From contig NC_134027.1 in assembly GCF_964204645.1 (NCBI RefSeq), positions 25,658,485-25,718,484 on the forward strand: a DNA stretch of 60,000 bases, given 5' to 3'. Under the pieces are notes generated by a model that saw nothing but the letters and a program-made list of their open reading frames with translations, ran no database searches and was not told where the DNA came from. Every line of letters starts with the position of its first letter. Position 1 is the stretch's first letter. The stretch is from Tubulanus polymorphus (Eukaryota > Nemertea > Palaeonemertea > Tubulaniformes > Tubulanidae). The translations under genes were made by a program, and so were the position numbers. Of this stretch, positions 11,238 through 60,000 are shown piece by piece.

Positions 11238-11737
11238 ACAATTCCACAGTTGTGTGGGTTTAATTTTACTGTGTAGGATCCAGTTCCACAGTTGTGTAGG
11301 TTTAAATTGACTGTGGGATCCAGTTCCACAGTTGTGTGGGTTTAAATTGACTGTGTGGATCCAGTTCCACAGTTGTGTTGGTTTAAATTGACTGTGTGGG
11401 ATCCAGTTCCACAGTTGTGTGGGTTTAAATTGACTGTGTGGATCCAGTTCCACAGTTGTGTGGGTTTAAATTGATTGATTCTGGACCCAGTTCCACAGTT
11501 GTGTTGGTTTAATTTGACTGTGTGGGATCCAGTTCCGGTTCTGTGGGTTTAAATTGATTGATTCTGGACCCAGTTCCGCGGTTGTGTGGGTTTAATTTGT
11601 CACTGGATCTCGTTCCCGGTTTGATTTGAGTCTGGTCCAGTTCCTCAGTTGTGTGGGTTTAAGTTGATTTCTGAATACAGTTCCACGGTTGGGGTAAAGT
11701 TGACTCTGAATACAGTTCTACAGTTGCCTGGGTTTAG
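11238..11737. repeat. Minisatellite, about 40-bp unit, inverted relative to 6.4/8.5 kb arrays
   Basis: The unit is CAGTTCCACAGTTGTGTGGG plus TTTAAATTGACTGTGTGGATC, the reverse complement of the family at 6401-6900 and 8521-8995. Copies diverge towards 11737. Confidence 0.93.
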
Positions 11738-13369
11738 TGACAGCGCTGCGCTGTTCATTCAATTCAATTCAATTCAGTTCTTCGTTCATCATCGTAAAGT
11801 CATTGATTGTCCATAAAACATTGAATATAAGATAAGGAAATGATGAATGAAATTCATGATTAGATATGTTAACATCATTTACTGATCTATTTTTGGACTC
11901 GATGACACGTTCGGCCCGGGAACTGTGACTGAAATTCAGTAATCTAGTGGCAGATAGTGATCTACGTACATGAGATAAAAGGGCTACTACATAAATCAGA
12001 TATATCTAAACCTATACAGTGGAAACTATGTAAATGAGGGTTTTACGCTGAAAATATCCCACATTCGGATAAAAAGACAAGTCCGAAAAGCTTCCTTTTG
12101 TTGATGAGTAGTTTTTGATGTCTTTCAGCTGTACTGTAATTTAGGGCAGACGGATTCTAACGAGGGATTTAACTAATTGGATTCGCTGAATTTGTAATTT
12201 CCAACACGAGCTGGATTTCAATCAGTTCTCTTCTATCGATGCTGGCTCTGTTATGGTTAACGCGATCATGATTTTAGAAATGAGTTATGTACAGGGTAGA
12301 TAGTTGGCCAGCCAGCTGGGTCAACTTTTAAGCTCGGCTGAAATGAGGTATCGATTTTTCTAGCCTTTTAAGCTGTGTACGTACGTAGAGGGTCGACGGG
12401 TTTATTTTTAGCTCTATAAATTAGCCCGTGTGCGTCGAAGGACAATCGGTTCGGTTATTATAAAAAACATCGCGCTCTCGAATGGCGGCGATGACGTCTT
12501 TTGGAATCGCTGATCTATTTTCAACTGTTTTTAATTCTATAAATAGTCGCGCGTCGTAAAATAGAATACTAACGCGCGCGCGCGGGATTGCGGCTGATGG
12601 CTGCTATTTTCACCGCATATGTAATATTTTTAACCCAATTTGTTTGATTAAATGGAATGATATAGAATCAACGTCCGTACGAACGCACGAACAAGTTGTA
12701 TACATCACATGCGATGGAAATAGGTCCCTCGTGACGATTTCGTTCTAAATTTAGATCTGAATTGATGCGCCGATTTTATTTATAAACGCGTAATAATCGG
12801 GCGTCGTGGTTTTATGATTAATCATCACGACGAGGAAGTAGTTATTATAAACGCACCTCGGTCGAAAAGTGTAATAACGAGTTTCTGATTTCGAGTCGTA
12901 TGAAGGTAGGCTGCGGGTAAGTCGTCGTCATCGTCATCGTATGTTTGCGTCGCGTTGGTTTTCGACGGGTCTCGGTTCGTTATGAACCGGTATGCAAACG
13001 TTTTTTGACGCCGTCAAAACCGTCGCAATAATGTTACAATGAATTCCGGTTTTTTTAGCGGACCAGCGGTTAACGGCTTGAAAAAAACGATTCAAATTTA
13101 TCATAAGTTGAATGCTAGGTTAAGGATGGGGTTGACTGGTTGCTAAGAATGGTTGCTATTATTTATTCTTCCTGGAAATCAAATACTAGGTATATGTTAG
13201 ATACCGGGCCTGCTGAATATCATCAGTGTAGGTAATTATATGCGAAAAAATATTCGTTTTAGGAATCAGAGTCTCGAGACCAGGAATTTCTATTTTTTTA
13301 GGGGGGGGGGGGTATTTTCGCCATTTACGTGTAACTAATTTCAAAGCCGTTATGACGATCTGTTTCGTT
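11738..13369. other. Mostly unique DNA, possible regulatory or 5' UTR region
   Basis: Contains CpG-rich patches (about 12420-13050), a TATAAA near 12414 and a possible donor GGTAAGTCG near 12911. A 48-bp segment at 12146-12193 recurs at 14259-14306. No protein-coding exon recognised. Confidence 0.4.
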
Positions 13370-13560
13370 TTGGAAAGATTCGAAAAATGTCGTGTACTCG
13401 GAAATCAGGGAAAAGTCGGTGATTTTTCTTTTCTTTAAAAACGTCATGGAATAGTCGGGGAATTTTGTGAAAAAGCTAGAAATCGGGGAAAAATCAGGGA
13501 AATTTGTTGAGATTTATGTATTTGAGTGCGTTGTATTATTAACAGATCAAGTCAGGGAAA
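13370..13560. repeat. Degenerate A-rich dispersed repeat (AATCAGGGAAA type)
   Basis: GGAAATCAGGGAAAAGTCGG, TCGGGGAATTTTGTGAAAAA and GGGGAAAAATCAGGGAAATT resemble the core of the element at 40337-40638, so this is probably an internal fragment. A run of G lies just before it, at about 13302-13313. Confidence 0.45.
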
Positions 13561-13598
13561 AACGACGCGCATGTCAGGGAATGCGGAAAAAGCAAAGT

Positions 13599-13801
13599 TC
13601 AGATGAGCCAAAATTCGCTAGTTCGGATGAGCCAAAATTCGCTAGTTTAGATGAGCAAAAATTCGCTAGTTTAGATGAGCCAAAATTCGCTAGTTCGGAT
13701 GAGCCAAAATTCGCTAGTTCGGATGAGCCAAAATTCACCAGTTCAGATGAGCCAAAATTCGCTAGTTTAGATGAGCCAAAATTCGCTATTTCGGATGAGC
13801 A
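13599..13801. repeat. Minisatellite, 24-bp unit, 8-9 copies
   Basis: Unit AGTTCGGATGAGCCAAAATT plus CGCT. It lies in an open frame (13467-13817) encoding SSDEPKFA repeats, but the minus strand is equally open. With no splice or start evidence it is treated as non-coding. Confidence 0.9.
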
Positions 13802-14407
13802 CATACCGCGCGCGTAGTGCTATCATTATTCATGTATAATTATGGCTCTTAACCTTATATTATTATTTGACGTAGGCAATTACGTATACAAACAAGTAAC
13901 CAAGCGCAATAGAACAGAACGTGTTCTCCGAGCAGCGAACGTAAGTGTTCCTTCGTTTGTTCGATTCTCTTTCGGCGTTAATTGCGAAAATTCTCATCGC
14001 CGGCGCCCACGATTGTCTTTACTATGACGTATATAGTAGTACTATAGCGATATACATGTCTATTCAAATAGATACTAAATACATGTATTATCATACAGCC
14101 GGACGGGCGCTAGGCGTTTTATATATAGTACTTGTGCAGGCAACCGTACTGACTGACTACTGCAGTAACGTGTGGAATAATAACATAGCCAGTAGAATTA
14201 CTGCTTACTGCGGAATATCTCGTTGCTGTTTTTCGCCGCGGCGAGCCGGGAATATCAGCGCAGACGGATTCTAACGAGGGATTTAACTAATCGGATTCGC
14301 TGAATTTTAATCGAGAGAATCGGAATATTTTAACGGACATTTAGACCGAAGCTACCGGAATATATCCGTATATAAGGTAGGCGAACCTAGTGAAGGATAC
14401 TAGGTAA

Positions 14408-14600
14408 GATTCAAGAATAGGGGACTAGTGGTTAGGATTAGGGTTAGGTTTAGGGTTAGGCTTAGGTTTAGTTCCCTAATCATCATTAATTACTATATAC
14501 ATTACTATCATTATATATCATCATTATCAATTACTAATATTATTACTTAATTGATTACTATCACTACATATATATTGCTATAGTCCCCTATTCTTGAATC
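14408..14600. mobile_element. Fold-back element with 20-bp perfect inverted ends and telomere-like core
   Basis: GATTCAAGAATAGGGGACTA at 14408-14427 is perfectly inverted at 14581-14600. Between them are GGTTAGGGTTAGGTTTAGGG-type repeats (about 14430-14475), close to the animal telomere motif, followed by AT-rich sequence with ATCATTAT blocks. No coding sequence is present. Confidence 0.75.
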
Positions 14601-15527
14601 GCACCGGATGCTATAGATTTTGTTTGAATATTCTGAATTATGACTGCTTCGAGAGGTTATCGACATTGTGTACTGCAAATACATAACGATAGCCCTTGAC
14701 ACGAGCGCGGGTTATGTTTGAGATATAGTAGGCTTCAAGGGTTTCGATAATGTGTGTATAAATCAGGGTTGACTCAGTTGATCCTTCCGACCTACGGCTT
14801 CCGATCGAATTTCGCTTTGTTGACATTCGATTCGTTGCTTTTGCACTGATGACGCGGGTTTTGCAGGTATTCGTAATTCACCATTACACAGGACCGGATC
14901 TAGGATCGGGGAGGGCCGTACCCCCAAAATAGGGGCGCATCATATAATTCAAAAGAAAGAAACTCATCGAAAAACATATTACCTCATTTTTGGAAATACA
15001 GAGCTTATGAATTTAAACTTTTTTAGCTATCAGTTTAATAAAATTTCAGGGCCACTCGACTTTTTGAAGAGGGGCTTGGCACTTGCTACCGCAGCCTCCC
15101 CTTGAATCTGCCCCCCCCCCCCAAGAGGAAATTAGAATCCGACTGCCCATAAATATACCTGTGTGTTAGAGGTAGTTGGATCAGGAAGAATTGAGAAACA
15201 GATGTTTAAGTTTATTATTCAAGTATTGTTTGTAAAAAGGGTGCAGTTTTCAGTGTATATATACGTATGTTGTGTAGTAGGATATGCGATGGCAACAGAT
15301 GCACTTTTTCGCTGGAAATGATGAAAAAATATATGTGTCATATCACTATTAATAACGTCATAATGTAACCGCAGACTTGTGAGTGTTGGGTCAGAAAAAA
15401 TTGTATCCCTCGGCCTTTTGCTTATTGATCGGAAAAGGGGGCGCTGGGGGGCTGCGTACCAAAATGAGAAAACAGTTGCTACCGCCAGCATTCAGACCCA
15501 TTCGACACCAGACCGGAAACTAGTGGA
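14601..15527. other. No gene seen
   Basis: AT-rich unique DNA with a C-run at about 15110-15122. The open frames 14638-14826 and 15219-15491 on the minus strand are not recognisable. Confidence 0.5.
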
Positions 15528-16232
15528 AGACTGACTGACTGCTAACACTAGGATTCAAACACATAAACCCTGGTTTGATGAGAGAGAAAGACTGACCGAC
15601 TGACTGCTAACACCAGGATTCAAACACATGAACCCTGGATTGACGAGAGACCAGTGAAAGACTGACTGACTGCTACCACCAGGATTCAAACACATGAACC
15701 CTGGACTGATGAAAGACCAGTGAAAGACTGACTGACTGCTACCACCAGGATTCAAACACATGAATCCTGGAGTGATGAGAGAACAGTGAAAGACTGACTG
15801 ACTGACTGCTACCACCAGGATTCAAACACATGAATCCTGGATTGATGAGAGACCAGCGAAAGACTGACTGACTGCTACCACCAGGATTCAAACACATGAA
15901 CCCTGGACTGATGAAAGACCAGTGAAAGACTGACTGACTGCTACCACCAGGATTCAAACACATGAATCCTGGATTGATGAGAGACCAGCGAAAGACTGAC
16001 TGACTGCTACCACCAGGATTCAAACACATGAACCCTGGATTGATGAGAGACCAGTGAAAGACTGACTGACTGCTACCACCAGGATTCAAACACATGAATC
16101 CTGGATTGATGAGAGACCAGTGAAAGACTGACTGACTGCTACCACCAGGATTCAAACACATAAACCCTGGATTGACGAGTGGCCAGTCAAAGACTGACTA
16201 CTACCATCAGGATTCAAACCCATTTGACATAT
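15528..16232. repeat. Minisatellite, 66-bp unit, about 10 copies
   Basis: Unit ACCACCAGGATTCAAACACA, TGAACCCTGGATTGATGAGA, GACCAGTGAAAGACTGACTG, ACTGCT. The one longer unit (near 15741-15811) has an extra ACTG. The 22-codon period leaves the minus strand open; it is not a gene. Confidence 0.95.
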
Positions 16233-18646
16233 GACTGATAGTATAAACCACTCAGGTTACGGGTGGTGCGCTTATTTTTCTTTCATTTTATCGAGTGATG
16301 TTGACGCAACCTCGCGGAGAAAACTAATTGAAAATCGCATTTCGCATCAATTCAACGAGACAATTTTTGATTGGCTTCAACCGCAATAAGAGTATTGTAG
16401 AAGATAAATACGCTATTTCGAGTATGTTCGAAATGATATCGTATTCCCATCAGTGCGTCTTGATACTTTAACCCTTTGTTCGCTGCAGCCGCAGCTAAAG
16501 CTTCAAAATGTGACAAACCTTCGGAAATAAAAAATAACACTGCGTTTCATTCAAGACAAGGGGCAGTTATCAAAACGTACTATTAGTAGAATAACCGCCA
16601 TTTAAGATTGAACGTGTATTTATTTTAGTTTTTGTAGTTTGTTTTATGTTGTAAATGTAGAACAAATGTATCAAAATGAGGATTTTATTTTCTTCTAGAT
16701 ATCTAAGCATTTTAACTCTCTGACGATATTGGTTTTATACTTAAAACTTCAAAGACTTCCTGGTTCTGGAAACCTGCGCGTAGATATCTTACACAATGTC
16801 AGATTCTTCTCGTGTATATAAGCTTACTTGGCTCACGGGTCGTGCCATTCAAATCTTAAAACAGCGATAGTTGTTCAGAATGAACCCAGTTCCTCAGAAC
16901 TGAGTTCAGATTTGACTGGGAGTGAACTCATTGAAAATGAACTCGTTTTAACTCGTTTTAGTTTGATGATATGAGTATATTGTATATTAGGATAGGTGAC
17001 TGATTAGAAACTCTTCCTGTCGTACACAGTCGGCCATTTTCATTAAATTGACATTTCCTGGTGCGTTCATTGAAATATCCGTCACTTTACAGCCATCGGT
17101 GGCGCGAATTTAACTAGTCATACTAATTACCGCACGAAACCTTGACAGGACATAGCAGGTTGCGATAAAGCGTTTATTCGAAAATTCCCGAAAATTGTTT
17201 ATTTCAAGTTTGAATCGTTATCGTCGCACGTGTGGTGAAGTGAAAGGTGATATGATATATTAAAACAACGGACGGTTTGTCTGGAGTTATTTTTGGCGCA
17301 GTCTACGGGAGCAGACGGATTGTGGTTGTTGCATTATCTTCATCTGTAACCGATTTATAGAAACAAAACATCAACTGAATGTATTATTTTTCATCCTCTG
17401 ATAAGTCTAGGGGGGTTTTGTAATCTCTCGACTACAACATAGTTTTGTTTATCAGTAGCTGATCTGCGCACGCTGCGTTACTACATAACTGTGTTTATCA
17501 GCTTTCCCACAGTCTCCATCTCCAACTATCTTCCCGCCCACAGCCTGTTCTCTTATTCCCTTTTCCCTTCCTCCAGAATTTCTTGCTTCCCCTGGCTCTG
17601 TCTATCCCTCTTGTAAAGGGTACCCGCAGCCAAAATTCTCGGGTGGAACCTTTTAGCTAGAGTTTTTTTTTTCTTTATCTTAAAATAGGGATTGTCCCTG
17701 TTATTTATTTGGTTTTAGCTAGAGCTTTAACAAGTGCAAAATAAAGCAATTGCAAGCCCCCTGTTTTGCTCCTGGCAGGTCTAGCGGGTTTATAAGGGAC
17801 GCCAAATCAAATCTAATCTAACCAAATCTTCAAGCCGTATAATTAAGCGGGACAATTTCGATTTTGGGATAACGGAGACAATTGTATTAAAAAACTCAAA
17901 CTTTTTTAGGTCTTCGGAGGTTCACGTTAGCCACCCCAACTAGCGACCCCGCCTAGCGTATGCCGTCTTTATCTTAAACCCCTTTAAAAAAAGCGTTGCA
18001 TATGAAATGAAGATTGTTCTCTAAAAACTGTGAAATCCATGATTTTATCGACGCACTTTATAACCAAGAGGAACCATTAAAACTAGCAGCGTTCAGTAGC
18101 GTGAAGTAATTAGCCGACGCTGTCAGAGGTTCGCGGCGGTCTTTTGGGTATATTAGCTCGATGGACTGTACGACCATTAAACTCGTGTCCTCGTCCGACA
18201 TTTACAACATTAACAACATAAATCACTGATCATCATCGCTTATATCGGTGTAAATGGTTTTAAATGTTTCTTCTCGCGAGGATTGTGATTTATGTCGCTA
18301 CTGAAAATTCGGTTTTGATTCTTATATTAGTCGACGCGAAGAAAAATGACGGAACTCAAGAGCTGTCGATTTTCGAGAATTCGCTTTTTTCAACATCCGA
18401 TCTTGACAGAACTGCATAAAATTGAAGACTTAAAGTTGAGATATTAAAATTTCATTTTTCCTGACTGTGGAACCAGGTCGTTTAAATGGGAGGCAGAACA
18501 ATGTGAAAGATGTGAACAATATTGTGAAAAATTGATATATCCTAAAAGAAATTTTGAACAAATATGAACAATTGTGAAAAATCTGAAAAATCATCAAAAA
18601 TCTGTTAAAAGTTCTGTCTTAATATTTTGATACAATTTTGATGCCC
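16233..18646. other. Intergenic or 5' intronic DNA, no gene recognised
   Basis: Long unique stretch. Holds a GAACCCAGTTCCTCAGAACT fragment (about 16882) of the TTCCACAGTT family, a small G-run, and a CpG-bearing section at about 17020-17300. It may include the promoter or 5' UTR of the PMCA gene, but no signal decides this. Confidence 0.4.
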
Positions 18647-18851
18647 TTTACCGTGAAGCGCTCTATACCGTGAAGCGCTCTATACCGTGAAGCGCTCTAT
18701 ACCGTGAAGCGCTCTATACCGTGAAGCGCTCTATACCGTGAAGCGCTCTATACCGTGAAGCGCTCTATACCGTGAAGCGCTCTATACTGTGAAGCGCTCT
18801 ATACCGTGAAGCGCCCTATACCGTGAAGCGCTCTATACTGTGAAGCGCCCT
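18647..18851. repeat. Minisatellite, 17-bp unit, 12 copies
   Basis: Unit CTATACCGTGAAGCGCT, almost invariant, with two or three CTATACTG variants. It lies about 340 bp upstream of PMCA exon 1. Confidence 0.95.
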
Positions 18852-19192
18852 GCTCTGAATATGTTCACAAGCTGTGTCGAAGTTTAAAAAATTTCATTCT
18901 GTTCTAACAATATACATGTATATCACAATGGGTTAAATTGCAGATAAAACCCTTTTTCAGTAAATATATGAATTCGTTAAAATTAGTTTAAGTTTCTATC
19001 ATTTCGATTATTTTTATTATCATCATCAAAAACGCTCGTGCGATTGCGGCAATTTTTAAGTGCGGAACCATGTTGTCTGTCTGCGCAATATACACTATAT
19101 CTATAATCAGGTTAAATTACGCGGCTGATTTTATGTAATAAACCCGTTGAGTGTTTGAATCAATAACAGTTTCTGTTGTTATTATTTTGCAG
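18852..19192. other. Intron preceding exon 1, no other feature
   Basis: AT-rich sequence ending in the exon 1 acceptor; the TTCTGTTGTTATTATTTTGC tract is the pyrimidine-rich part. Confidence 0.6.
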
Positions 19193-19228
19193 GCTGTTTG
19201 ACGAGGTCGTTAGGGTAGATGAGCCAAA

Positions 19229-59934
<40,706 letters not shown>

Positions 59935-60000
59935 GTAAGTTTCTTCATGATAGAGTTGTATATGAGTTAAACTATTAGCCCTCAAGCCACCCTCATCCAC

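Noticed and set aside
13467-13817. 116-codon frame with SSDEPKFA repeats
   Set aside because: The repeat is 24 bp and the complementary strand is equally open. The upstream part is a decayed dispersed repeat, and there is no splice or start evidence.
15555-16161. Minus-strand frames with repeated MCLNPGGSSQSVFHWS
   Set aside because: Artefact of the 66-bp minisatellite; two offset frames cover the same array and no gene context exists.

Overview
The window is animal (metazoan) genomic DNA, most likely from a marine invertebrate and probably a lophotrochozoan such as a mollusc, annelid or brachiopod; the species cannot be fixed from sequence alone. The reasons are GT-AG introns up to 14 kb, dense micro- and minisatellites, many short inverted-repeat elements, and one gene whose protein reads as an invertebrate plasma-membrane Ca2+-ATPase.

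The only convincing protein-coding gene is this Ca2+ pump (PMCA/ATP2B family) on the + strand. Sixteen coding exons run from the ATG at 19229 to 59934 and give 948 complete codons plus one base. The reading frame stays open across every inferred splice junction. The exons cover the N-terminus, TM1-TM2, the actuator domain (TGES), a lysine-rich linker, TM3-TM4 (PEGLP), the phosphorylation site (DKTGTLT, Asp465), the nucleotide-binding domain (KGASE), the hinge (TGDGTNDGP), TM5, TM6 (VNLIMD) and the start of TM7. TM8-TM10 and the calmodulin-binding tail lie beyond the right edge. The 5' non-coding exon(s) and promoter lie upstream of 19193 and are not located with confidence.

Region 1-19 kb is upstream DNA without a recognisable protein gene. 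It is dominated by tandem arrays with units of 4, 11, 17, 24, 26, 27, 35, 39/40, 66 and 89 bp, with a tRNA-derived SINE and several fold-back elements between them. The introns (19.4-59.9 kb) carry more of the same: a 1.6-kb array of 31-bp units, a 1.1-kb higher-order array, a 27-bp array ending at the 3' splice site of exon 8, and an (ATT)n tract that forms the 3' splice site of exon 7.

At least eight families of short terminal-inverted-repeat (MITE-like) or fold-back elements can be recognised from paired arms or repeated copies. One has TTAA plus CCCTTT termini like piggyBac. One has ends like Tc1/pogo elements and is amplified as an 89-bp tandem array. One, with a TTCCACAGTT end, resembles the unit of four separate minisatellite arrays. 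Together these suggest that transposon ends have seeded tandem arrays in this genome. No bacterial, viral, CRISPR or toxin system is present.
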